From: Phycisphaerales bacterium | Lineage (GTDB): Bacteria; Planctomycetota; Phycisphaerae; Phycisphaerales; UBA1924 | Assembly: GCA_029260315.1 (NCBI GenBank) | Contig: JAJDDM010000008.1 | Coordinates: 1-64,000 of the forward strand | Direction: 5' to 3' | DNA length: 64,000 nucleotides | Part shown: one piece after another, positions 17,898 to 26,294 of the stretch | Layout of the letters: the number at the start of each line of letters is the position of its first letter | Position numbering within the stretch: position 1 is the first letter of the stretch | Notes under the pieces: model-generated | Told to the model about the DNA's origin: nothing | Seen by the model: only the letters and a program-made list of their open reading frames with translations | Databases searched by the model: none | Program-made: the position numbers and the translations under genes

Positions 17898-18023
17898 ATC
17901 GCGCAGCGATACGACTCCTCCCACGGATTCAAGAAACCAAGAAAAGCCCAGGCTCGCGAGCCCTTTGCGTCATTGGGCATAACAGTCTTTGCCAGAGGTG
18001 TTTGCGGATCCTCCTGGGCTGAT

Positions 18024-18111
18024 GTGCCACCAGCCGCTGCTTTGAGCGGCTGGTGTTTTCCCGGCTCTGTCGGCAAAGACACCAGCCATGCAAAGCCATG
18101 GCTGGTGGCAC
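18024..18111. repeat. REPIN-like inverted pair of GCTTTG-loop hairpins
   Basis: GTGC-CACCAGCCGCT-GCTTTG-AGCGGCTGGTG (18024-18055) and inverted CACCAGCCATG-CAAAGC-CATGGCTGGTG-GCAC (18080-18111). Confidence 0.92.
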
Positions 18112-18172
18112 AGTCGCTGATTGACGCAAGAGGCTCTCGCGCCAGGGCCTCCCATCACCCAATCTCAAATCC

Positions 18173-19135
18173 TCACGCCGCCTTCGAGATCCCGCCCGAG
18201 ACCAGCGACCGCACGATCCGGTTCCGCCCCGACTCCTTCGCCTGGTACAGGTTCCGGTCCGCCTGGGCGAGCCACGCCTGCGAATCCGCCGAATGCTCGC
18301 CGTCGGAGCCCACCAGCCCCACCGACATCGTCACCCGGCGTTCCGGATGCAACGGCCAGATCACCTCGCTCAGCGCCTCGCGCACCCGATCGCAGACGTG
18401 GTCCGCCTCCTCCGGCGTCGTGTCCGGCATGATCACGCAGAACTCCTCGCCGCCGTATCGGCACGCAAGGTCCGACGCGCGGATCTCCCGGCGCAGCACG
18501 CGGGCGATGCCTCTCAGCACGGCGTCGCCCGCCGGATGCCCGTAGGTATCGTTGACCGATTTAAACCTGTCGATGTCGATGATCGCCAGCGACAGCTTGT
18601 GGCCATGACGCTGACAGCGAGAGACCTCCTCACGCCATCGCGCATCAAAGTGCGCCCGGTTGAACAGGCCCGTCAGCCCGTCGATCTGGGCCCGCTGGCT
18701 CAGCATCTGGAGCAGCACGCTCAGCCGCACCGCCGAGCGCATCCGGACACGCAGCTCGACCAGGTCGAACGGCTTGCAGATGTAATCGGTCGCGCCCAGA
18801 TCGAACGCCGTCACCTTGTCCTGACGGCTCTGCATCGCAGACAGCGCCATCACCGGGATATGCATCGTCGCCGAATCGTCCTTCAGCTCGCGCAGCACCT
18901 CGAACCCGTCCATCCCCTGCATGTCCAGGTCGAGCAGGATGACCGCGGGCTTCTCGTGCTTGGCGACCGCGATGCCCTCGGCACCCCCCTGCTCGCCAAC
19001 GAGCGAGAACTCCTCGCCCTGCAGACGCGCTGACAGCAGACGATACACGTCGATCGAGTCGTCGATCACCAGCACGACCTGGCTCACCTCACCGAACTGA
19101 TCGATCTCGGCATGCACCGGCGCAGGCTCCGTCAT
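18173..19135 (-). CDS. Response regulator with REC and GGDEF (diguanylate cyclase) domains
   Basis: VVLVIDDSIDVYRLL...AVILLDLDMQGMDGFEVL; GGDEF active-site variant RYGGEEFCVIM. Confidence 0.92.
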   Translation of the reverse strand: MTEPAPVHAEIDQFGEVSQVVLVIDDSIDVYRLLSARLQGEEFSLVGEQGGAEGIAVAKHEKPAVILLDLDMQGMDGFEVLRELKDDSATMHIPVMALSAMQSRQDKVTAFDLGATDYICKPFDLVELRVRMRSAVRLSVLLQMLSQRAQIDGLTGLFNRAHFDARWREEVSRCQRHGHKLSLAIIDIDRFKSVNDTYGHPAGDAVLRGIARVLRREIRASDLACRYGGEEFCVIMPDTTPEEADHVCDRVREALSEVIWPLHPERRVTMSVGLVGSDGEHSADSQAWLAQADRNLYQAKESGRNRIVRSLVSGGISKAA

Positions 19136-19491
19136 CCGCCCGACTCGTCTTCGACACACGTCGCACGCTCGCACAGATCGATGAGCTCCTCGAATCGCTC
19201 GCGGATCTCACCGGACTGGCGCGAGGCCTTCTCGTCGATCGCGAGCCGGATCGACGCCTCGAGCTCCGCCGCTCGCCCGGTGATTTCGCCGAATCCCGAT
19301 GCCTGGCCCAGCGAACGAAGCTCGGTGGACGCACGCAGCAGATCGGCGTCGCCCCCCTGAGCCCACGCCCGGCGCAGATTCTCAACACGCTGCGGCAGCT
19401 CGCTCACGAACTCCTCAACGATCTTGTGCATCGCGGGCTCACCAGCAAAACCGCCCGCCTTACCACACGATTTCGGGTCATCCGCTGCCAT
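19132..19491 (-). CDS. Hpt-like four-helix protein lacking the canonical phosphoacceptor His
   Basis: IVEEFVSELPQRVENLRRAWAQGGDADLLRASTELRSLGQASGFGEITGRAAELE resembles Hpt (HQLKGxxxxxGF) but has T at the His position. Start uncertain (ORF opens at 19563). Confidence 0.68.
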   Translation of the reverse strand: MAADDPKSCGKAGGFAGEPAMHKIVEEFVSELPQRVENLRRAWAQGGDADLLRASTELRSLGQASGFGEITGRAAELEASIRLAIDEKASRQSGEIRERFEELIDLCERATCVEDESGG

Positions 19492-19621
19492 GTCTGAGGC
19501 ACCCCTATCGCTCGACAGTCCCACATCGACGCGAACCGCGCTCAGATTTGGCGACGTAGGCAATTCCGCCCGGTCACGGACCGGATCCGACGGACGACCC
19601 GGTTATCGCCCCTGCGACTAC

Positions 19622-19653
19622 AGAAAAACGCCCGCCAATCGGCGGGCGTCTTC
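19622..19653 (-). terminator. Rho-independent terminator of tRNA-Glu
   Basis: CGCCCGCC-aatc-GGCGGGCG (19629-19648) followed on the minus strand by a T run. Confidence 0.85.
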
Positions 19654-19655
19654 AG

Positions 19656-19730
19656 TGACCCCACGGGGATTCGAACCCCGGTTTCCAGGATGAGAACCTG
19701 GCGTCCTGGACCAGGCTAGACGATGGGGCC
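19656..19730 (-). tRNA. tRNA-Glu (anticodon CTC)
   Basis: Reverse complement GGCCCCATCGTCTAGCCTGGTCCAGGACGCCAGGTTCTCATCCTGGAAACCGGGGTTCGAATCCCCGTGGGGTCA. Confidence 0.94.
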
Positions 19731-19805
19731 ATCGCTCGGCCCGAAATAATCTCGGACCGAATCGAGAACTGTCCAATATAGACCGCCAAACGCGATCTTC
19801 AAGCG

Positions 19806-20108
19806 TCACACGCCCGCGCCCACCGCACTTCGACGCATCTGGCTCAATGCGTACACCGCGGTCTCGGCCTCGGACTGCCCGACGACCGCGCCGACCGTAT
19901 TCACCGACACGCCCGTCCACTCTGCCCGATAACAGTCGAACAACTGAATGTGCCGGATCGCCAGGTCGTAGCCCAGCTCGCTCGCCTCACGCTTGGCGCG
20001 ATCCACGATCGGATAGCACCTGCCGTCGTCGTACCGGTCGCACTGCGACTCGTCCGGCGAGCTCCAGCCGGTGGCGTACAACTCATCAATTGCGACGTCC
20101 AGACCCAT
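19806..20108 (-). CDS. Hypothetical protein
   Basis: MGLDVAIDELYATGWSSPDESQCDRYDDGRCYPIVDRAKREASELGYDLAIRHIQLFDCYRAEWTG...; start internal to ORF-track entry. Confidence 0.5.
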   Translation of the reverse strand: MGLDVAIDELYATGWSSPDESQCDRYDDGRCYPIVDRAKREASELGYDLAIRHIQLFDCYRAEWTGVSVNTVGAVVGQSEAETAVYALSQMRRSAVGAGV

Positions 20109-20285
20109 CAGCCGACTCCTTTGTCCGAATCGCGATGAACTCCTTCTCGCCCCTCGCCGCCACGCCGTCGGCCGCTGTTGCAGGATTGTAGCCGCCCGCA
20201 CGCCAGCCTGCTTGGCGACATCGGCTCGCAAACACCAAACACACTTCGAACTTCGCCGAGAATATCGCCCCTGTGCTCACGTTCC

Positions 20286-21008
20286 TCACGCGAGTGCGGC
20301 GATGTCGTAGAGCACATGGGCCCCCACGGCGATGCCCAAGCCCCGCGTCGCAAACAGCACGCCGAAGTAGCTCGCCGCGGCGAAGTAGAAAAAACGCACA
20401 GTCAGGGCACTCTCGGCAAACTCGGCGGGCACGCTATGCGCCATCGCAAAGATCGCCGCCGAGACCAGAACGGAAATCGCCCACCCCATCGCGTCCTTCA
20501 GCTTCAGCACGTCGACCACGAGCATGTGGAGCACGGTGATCAGAATCAGCCGGTACAGCGTCTCCTCGAACAGCCCCGCGCCGATCGCCAGCGTCATCCG
20601 CGCGCCCAGACCGAGCGCCTGCGGATCGCCATCGGCCAGCGCCCCGCCGAACGCGAGCGCCCGGCTCAGCACGAGCAGCGGCAGCACCCACGCCGCGGAC
20701 TCGACCAGCATCAGCGGAAACGTCGGGAGCGTCAGCTTCCACGGATCCCGCCGGATCATGTGCTGCACCAGCAACACGGCGATCAGCGCCAGACTCGGCA
20801 GGTGCATCCCCACCACGCCGAACACGCCGAAGATCGCCCCGATCGTCCGCTCCGCGGCGGGCGCAACGCCGGACGCAAACACGATCGACCCGACCGCGTA
20901 CAACACGATCGCCGGCAGCAGAAACGCCAGGATGTGCAAGGGGCGGCGAGACTGGTGGAGATACGTCTCGCGGCTCGCCTCGCGCGTCGTTGCCGCGTCC
21001 TTGGGCAT
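20286..21008 (-). CDS. CPBP family intramembrane metalloprotease
   Basis: Multi-TM protein with GAGLFEETLYRLILI (EExxxR motif) and AMAHSVP. Confidence 0.8.
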   Translation of the reverse strand: MPKDAATTREASRETYLHQSRRPLHILAFLLPAIVLYAVGSIVFASGVAPAAERTIGAIFGVFGVVGMHLPSLALIAVLLVQHMIRRDPWKLTLPTFPLMLVESAAWVLPLLVLSRALAFGGALADGDPQALGLGARMTLAIGAGLFEETLYRLILITVLHMLVVDVLKLKDAMGWAISVLVSAAIFAMAHSVPAEFAESALTVRFFYFAAASYFGVLFATRGLGIAVGAHVLYDIAALA

Positions 21009-21123
21009 GGGATCAGCTCAGTTGGCGGGGACGAGCGGGCGGTTGGGCGGAGCGGGCGGGAAAACCTGATCTGTCAGCGAGCGTCATCGGGCACGTCGGC
21101 CCGCTGCGGCGAACGCGAAGAAC

Positions 21124-21399
21124 TCAGGCCTTGGCCTGCTCCATCGCGTTGAGCTTCGCCGCCATCCGCCCCAACCGGCGCGACGCCTGATTCCGGTGGA
21201 TCACGCCCTTCTGGGCCGTCCGATCGATCACCTTCTGCGCGGCGAGCAGCGCCTCGCGCGTCTCCTCAACGGTGCCGTGGGCCAGGCGATCCTGAAACGT
21301 CTTGATCGACTCGCGCATGGCCTTGAGCCGCCAGCGGTTGCGCGAGCGTGCCGAGGCGTTCTGACGGATCCTCTTGCGAGCGGAGTTGGAATGGGCCAT
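21124..21399 (-). CDS. rpsT: 30S ribosomal protein S20
   Basis: MAHSNSARKRIRQNASARSRNRWRLKAMRESIKTF...GVIHRNQASRRLGRMAAKLNA. Confidence 0.95.
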   Translation of the reverse strand: MAHSNSARKRIRQNASARSRNRWRLKAMRESIKTFQDRLAHGTVEETREALLAAQKVIDRTAQKGVIHRNQASRRLGRMAAKLNAMEQAKA

Positions 21400-21505
21400 C
21401 GAGCGAAATCTCCCAGCGGCCCCGGACCAATCGGGGCAGGAGGGAATCTTTACCCCCCCACCCGCCGAATCAAGCCGGCTCGCCCGGGTCGCCCCGGGGG
21501 GCGAT

Positions 21506-21565
21506 GGGTCTGGGGTCTGGGGTCTGGGGTCTGGGGTCGAGAATCCTACTGCCTACTGCCTACTG
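21506..21565. repeat. Two adjacent heptamer microrepeat arrays
   Basis: (GGGTCTG)x4 at 21506-21538 and (CCTACTG)x3 at 21545-21565. Confidence 0.92.
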
Positions 21566-21656
21566 CCTTCCCCGACCCTCTACCCCCGACCCGCGACCCG
21601 CCGCGCCCCGCGGCCTTGCCGCCCCGCGCCGGCGGCCCTAACCTACCGCCTGACAC

Positions 21657-21730
21657 GCGGGCGTAGCTCAACTGGATAGAGCACCTGACTACGGATCAGG
21701 AGGTTGAGGGTTCGAATCCTTCCGCCCGTG
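21657..21730 (+). tRNA. tRNA-Arg (anticodon ACG)
   Basis: GCGGGCGTAGCTCAACTGGATAGAGCACCTGACTACGGATCAGGAGGTTGAGGGTTCGAATCCTTCCGCCCGTG. Confidence 0.93.
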
Positions 21731-21813
21731 CTTCTGGCGCCCCGTGATGGGCGTTCTTCTAAACCTCAGGCTGTTGTGTTCGGGGGTGCGCCGGTTCGAC
21801 ACCGAACAGGCAA

Positions 21814-22092
21814 TCACGCCGTCGAGACTGATAACTTTCCAGCGTCGAGTTCGAGCGTGTATCGGGACTGATCCTCGCCGAGCGAGCGTGTCGCAGTCGG
21901 CCCGACGGAGATCCTCCGGTACTTCCAGTCCACCCGACGCTCGCCAAGGGACTGCCCATTCAGGATCACGTCGATTCGCTCTCGCTCGGCGAGCAACTCG
22001 CGGAGTTCCGAATCTGACTGCTTCGGCCAGATAACATAGCCATACTGCCTGGCGCGGTTCGTGATTCCAAACTCTACAGGTCGATCGCTCAT
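21814..22092 (-). CDS. Small hypothetical protein co-encoded with R-M genes
   Basis: MSDRPVEFGITNRARQYGYVIWPKQSDSELRELLAERERIDVILNGQ...; start overlaps stop of HNH endonuclease gene. Confidence 0.6.
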   Translation of the reverse strand: MSDRPVEFGITNRARQYGYVIWPKQSDSELRELLAERERIDVILNGQSLGERRVDWKYRRISVGPTATRSLGEDQSRYTLELDAGKLSVSTA

Positions 22093-23123
22093 GAGGCCCT
22101 CTTGATTTCGTCGTCTGTCCAGCCGCGTGCGCGGAGCCCACGCCGGAGGTAGTCGTCTGGCGGAACGAATTCCAGTGAAGTGGGCATGGTCATCTCGCCG
22201 GGGACGAGACCACGAATGAGGTCGAGCCCGGCGTCGAGCTTCTGCTTGCGGAGGTTCGCGAGGAGCCGCTCATTCAGTGAGGTCTTTCCGCCCGGAAGCA
22301 GCCCCAGGAGCCCGGCGTCGTAGGCGCGGTGGAGGAGTGGGTTTAGTGCAACGCCGTTCCTTGGCTCGTCGGTGCTCGTCGGATCGGACACGGGCACGAC
22401 GTGCGCGGCGTCCACCAGCCGGAGCGCGACCCCGGTCAGGCAGCATCGGTAGCTGTAAGCACGGAGGACCAAGGGGCGGAACCGTGCGTCTCTGAAGTTC
22501 CGAACGACCTCTACCAACTGGTGACGTCGGGACGCGGCATGCTCATCATCGCCTGAGTCGATAAACTCGCGCTCGTCCTCCGGCTTCGCCTCGATCAGCT
22601 TCCCAGCGTCGCCGACCTCGCCCGCCACGTCGTAGATGCGCTCGTACTCGCGGACGTACCAGAGCAGGTAGTCCGGTTGGACCGCGATCGCGACTTCCTC
22701 ACCCTCTGCGAGGTTGCGGTACTCCGTCGCGAGCCCACGTGACGACGCCGCCTCGAGAGTGTCGAGCGAGATCTGGGAGCTCGGCGACTTCGCCTTGGTC
22801 AGATGGCGTCGGACATCCCAAAATGCGAACGTCCCCGTCTCCTCGTGCCAGCCGCCCATGATCGTCCGGACTCCGGCACGAAGGACGAACGGATCCGCCG
22901 AAGTGCGCTGGATCCGGTATTCGCGCGGTCGCCCCCGCCCCTTCCCGCCTTGGGTTACCGTCCAGAGGTAGACCTCCAGGCGGTACGTCGCGTCTCCGAC
23001 AACGACGCCAAGCGTGAGCGGACGTTTGTCGGTGCCGGATAGGACGAGCACGGTCGCCCCAGCCATCTCCAGCGCGGTGATGAACTTTTCCGCGAGTTGA
23101 GGAAAGCGGATCCCAGGCATCAC
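22089..23123 (-). CDS. HNH restriction endonuclease (type II-like)
   Basis: HNH core CCLTGVALRLVDAAHVVPVSDPTSTDEPRNGVALNPLLHRAYDAGLLGL; adjacent methyltransferase. Confidence 0.82.
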   Translation of the reverse strand: MMPGIRFPQLAEKFITALEMAGATVLVLSGTDKRPLTLGVVVGDATYRLEVYLWTVTQGGKGRGRPREYRIQRTSADPFVLRAGVRTIMGGWHEETGTFAFWDVRRHLTKAKSPSSQISLDTLEAASSRGLATEYRNLAEGEEVAIAVQPDYLLWYVREYERIYDVAGEVGDAGKLIEAKPEDEREFIDSGDDEHAASRRHQLVEVVRNFRDARFRPLVLRAYSYRCCLTGVALRLVDAAHVVPVSDPTSTDEPRNGVALNPLLHRAYDAGLLGLLPGGKTSLNERLLANLRKQKLDAGLDLIRGLVPGEMTMPTSLEFVPPDDYLRRGLRARGWTDDEIKRAS

Positions 23124-23124
23124 C

Positions 23125-24117
23125 TCATCCTCGCGGCGCGGACTCGCCAGTGATAACGGAACGGACGCGAGGATCGGTGAACAACGGACCCTCCAGGAAG
23201 CGGAGCATGGAGCCGCGCATGTATTCGTCCTCCTGCTCGAACGAGAGCCAGCGGTGCCCCTTCGCCTCGGCGACCGAACCCGTGACGTTGCTTCCCCCGA
23301 ACGGGTCGAGGATCAGCGATTCATATTCGGGGTTGAGGAGGTAGTCCACAAAGAACTCGACGAGCTTTGCGGGATAGCGCGCGGGGTGGGCCTTGATGCC
23401 GAACTCCCGACAGAGGCGGAGGTATGCGGAGTTCGACTCGGTGTTGGCGATCGTGAGGAGGTTCGAGGGGATCGCACCGCCGTTGTCCTTCCCAAACTTG
23501 TCGGAGATGTCGTGACCGCTCGGACGCTTCTTGGCTTTGTAGCCGTTCTTGATGAGAGACTTCATCGAGTCGCTGTAGGGAACAAGGACGCGACGGTTGT
23601 CGGCATCTGGGTGCTCAGTCTTGCTAAACCACCAAACCGTGTTGATCGCGTCCTTCACACGGACGCGGCGTACCGTGACCCACTCGGCTGGTGTGGGGAG
23701 CTTCGATGGGTTGTACCAGTAGAAATCCTGCGCGAGGTGGAACATCTTCGAGAGGTGGATTGCTACCTCGAAATGATACATGCTCCGGACGGGCGCGCCA
23801 GGAATCCAGGAGCCCCCGATGTCGAGGACAAACGAACCCTCGGGAGTGAGAATTCGCTTGATCTCCTCGCAGAATGGGATGAACCACTCCAAGTACCTCT
23901 CGATCGGCTCATTCCCGTACTCCTTCTTGCGCGTCAGCGCGAAGGGCGGGCTGGTGAACACGAGGTCCACCGACTCCGAGGGGATCTTCTTCATGCCAGC
24001 AAGTGAGTCGCCCAAAAAGGCCGCTCCGAGCTTTGTGTGGTAGTACGGCTTCGTCTTGCCTAGGCCGACCTCGTCGAGCCAAGGCAGGTCAGTCTTTGGC
24101 CTCGTTAGTGAAATCAT
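23125..24117 (-). CDS. Site-specific DNA methyltransferase (N4/N6-type) of R-M system
   Basis: DLVFTSPPFALTRKKEYG (DPPY-like) and SLILDPFGGSNVTGSVAE (FxGxG). MISLTRPKTDLPW at 24117 is the likely start. Confidence 0.87.
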   Translation of the reverse strand: MISLTRPKTDLPWLDEVGLGKTKPYYHTKLGAAFLGDSLAGMKKIPSESVDLVFTSPPFALTRKKEYGNEPIERYLEWFIPFCEEIKRILTPEGSFVLDIGGSWIPGAPVRSMYHFEVAIHLSKMFHLAQDFYWYNPSKLPTPAEWVTVRRVRVKDAINTVWWFSKTEHPDADNRRVLVPYSDSMKSLIKNGYKAKKRPSGHDISDKFGKDNGGAIPSNLLTIANTESNSAYLRLCREFGIKAHPARYPAKLVEFFVDYLLNPEYESLILDPFGGSNVTGSVAEAKGHRWLSFEQEDEYMRGSMLRFLEGPLFTDPRVRSVITGESAPRG

Positions 24118-24174
24118 CGGCGGGTCCTCCTGACCTGTGAGGTCATGGTATCCGACGCCGCAAAACCCCGCCGA

Positions 24175-24203
24175 GTGCCATAGCCGCGGCTTTGCGCGGC
24201 TAT
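24175..24203 (+). repeat. GCTTTG-loop hairpin (9-bp arms)
   Basis: GTGCC-ATAGCCGCG-GCTTTG-CGCGGCTAT. Confidence 0.9.
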
Positions 24204-24556
24204 TCGATCGCGCCCGCGGCGCATGGCCCCTCAAAGCCAGCGGCGAGCCAGTCCGCCGCGTACCGAATCTACGTCCACTCTCTCCCCCGAACCCCCTCGC
24301 ACCCCAACAACCCAACCCCCGACCGCTCCTGCCCCTCCTCACCCCCATACACCACCACCGACTCCACACGCCCCACCCCCGCGAGCTGCCCCCGCACCCG
24401 CGCCGCCCCATCGAACAAACTCCGCGACGCCTTCGCCGCGGCTCGCGCCTCCACTACCAGCCGATCCGCGTGCTCGAGTCCCGGCTATTTCAAAATCCAA
24501 ATTTGAATCAGCCGATCCAACCCCCACTCACGCCGCCCCAGGCCAGATTCCTCCGC

Positions 24557-24586
24557 GTGCCATGGCCACGGCTTTGAGTGGCTATG
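24557..24586 (+). repeat. GCTTTG-loop hairpin (imperfect arms)
   Basis: GTGCC-ATGGCCACG-GCTTTG-AGTGGCTAT-G. Confidence 0.8.
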
Positions 24587-24786
24587 CGAACGCACCCGAA
24601 ACCCCCAGATCACCCCACACCTACCACAACCGAGCGCGCGCCCCGGCTCCCCCAATCCCAAATCTCAAGATTTCTCAAAATCACCTAACCCATTGATTTC
24701 CAGCGACTTCCGCGCACCCGCCCTCGCACGACGGACGCCCCTGCGCGCCCGAACATGGCACACCCGCCCCTTTATGGAGGCCCACC

Positions 24787-25698
24787 ATGTTCTGCACCGA
24801 CACCGTCCCGCTCGATCCCACTGCCACGACCCCCGAATCCCCGAATGCCGCCCCCGCTCCCCCGAATCCCGACTCCCCCTCCGACTTTGCTGCTTCTCGG
24901 TCTGCTGGTTTTCCGCTTTCTTCCCCCGACCCTCTACCCGCGACCCTCGACCCCTCGGCCCTCCTCCGCGACATCCACTCCGACACCGACATTTTCGACC
25001 TCCTCGACCTCTACGAGATGACCATCACCCAGCTCGACGCCTGGCTCCGCTCACCTCCCATCCAGAGCGCTCTCGCCGCCCTGAAACGCATCGCCCACAC
25101 CCGCCAAAACGCCATTACCACCAGCGCCCGCCCCGCGGCGATCAAACGCCTCGACCATATCGCCGCCACCAACCCCGAAACCCTCGACCCCAAGGCCCGC
25201 ACCGCCCAGGAAACCGCCCGCAAAGCCGCAACAACAATCCTCCAACGCCCCGCCGCGCAGCGCCCCCACCCCTCCTCGCCCACATCCCCCTCCCCGGCTG
25301 CCGCCCGACCGGGCTCCGCCTCCTCCCACGCCTCCATCGCCGACCGGGGGCGGGCGGGGGAGGGCGGCGGCCTACCGCCCCTCCCAATCCTCGACCACAT
25401 CCGCCGCGCACCCAAGACCGAGCGCTTTCCGCTCGCGCCCGATGATCACAAGCCCTCAGTGACGCAAGAGATCACGGCTCGAAGCGCCGATGGCACGCGC
25501 ATCCGAAACACCGACTCCAATTCCCCGCACGCCGACTGCCGAATCCCGAATCCCGCAACACATACCCCGCATGCCGTCCCTGCATCCGACACGCAACCCA
25601 TAGCCGCGCAAAGCCGCGGCCATGCCACCCGCCATCCCCTGAATCCCGACTCCCCTTCCACGAATGCCGACTGCCGAACCCCGGCTGCCGCCCTCGCC
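24787..25698 (+). CDS. Hypothetical protein; 3' end unclear (ORF runs on antisense to the DUF1579 gene)
   Basis: Core SALLRDIHSDTDIFDLLDLYEMTITQLDAWLRSPPIQSALAALKRIAHTRQNAITTSARPAAIKRLDHIAA looks protein-like; both ends rich in microrepeats; no in-frame stop until 26355. Confidence 0.5.
25600..25628 (-). repeat. GCTTTG-loop hairpin (reverse orientation)
   Basis: ATAGCCGCG-CAAAGC-CGCGGCCAT-GCCAC; reverse complement GTGGC-ATGGCCGCG-GCTTTG-CGCGGCTAT. Confidence 0.88.
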
Positions 25699-26178
25699 TC
25701 ACTTCACCCGCAAAAACTCCCCCTTCATAAACTCCACCCACTCCCCATCCTCCCCCAGACACCGCGACCGCAGCAGCCGCCGATCATCCCCCACCAGCTC
25801 CACCACGTCCTGGTACTTCGCCTGCTTCGTCGGATCAGCAAAGCTCGGCCCGGTCGTGTGCAGCGTCAGCGTATTGCCCTCCAGCTCGCCGTCGTAGACG
25901 AACATGCACGTCATCGGCGAGCCGACCCACGTTCCCGGGAATCGCCCCGTGGCGGGGTCATACCCGATCGTCATCAGCGCGACCATCGGGCTGCCGTCGG
26001 GCATGGTGGAGGTCATCTCGCCGACGACCCAGAGATCGCCGAGCGCCCGGACGACCTCCTTCCCCTCGCTGATCATGTTCTCGCCCTCGGGCCCGCCGGG
26101 GCACTCGCTCTGGAAGGTCCACTCGCCGAGCAGGCGCATGAGCCACTTGTGCTGTTCGGTCGGTTCGATCTTTTCCAT
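25699..26178 (-). CDS. DUF1579 family protein
   Basis: HKWLMRLLGEWTFQSECPGGPEGENMISEGKEVVRALGDLWVVGEMTSTMPDGSPMVALMTIGYDPATGRFPGTWVGSPM. Confidence 0.78.
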   Translation of the reverse strand: MEKIEPTEQHKWLMRLLGEWTFQSECPGGPEGENMISEGKEVVRALGDLWVVGEMTSTMPDGSPMVALMTIGYDPATGRFPGTWVGSPMTCMFVYDGELEGNTLTLHTTGPSFADPTKQAKYQDVVELVGDDRRLLRSRCLGEDGEWVEFMKGEFLRVK

Positions 26179-26294
26179 GGCGGGCTCCCTGTGTCGAGTT
26201 GCGCGATTTCGACGTGGCCAGGCCGGTCGCGGCGACCGTTCCCGCCGCTCCTGCCTCCGCCTCAGAATATGTTGTCCGGACGCTCGGCGACGGA

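Noticed and set aside
24269-24527. Short minus-strand ORFs (e.g. MEARAAAKASRSLFDGAARVRGQLAGVG...) as a gene remnant
   Set aside because: Partly protein-like but too short and without recognisable family; kept only as a possible decayed gene.
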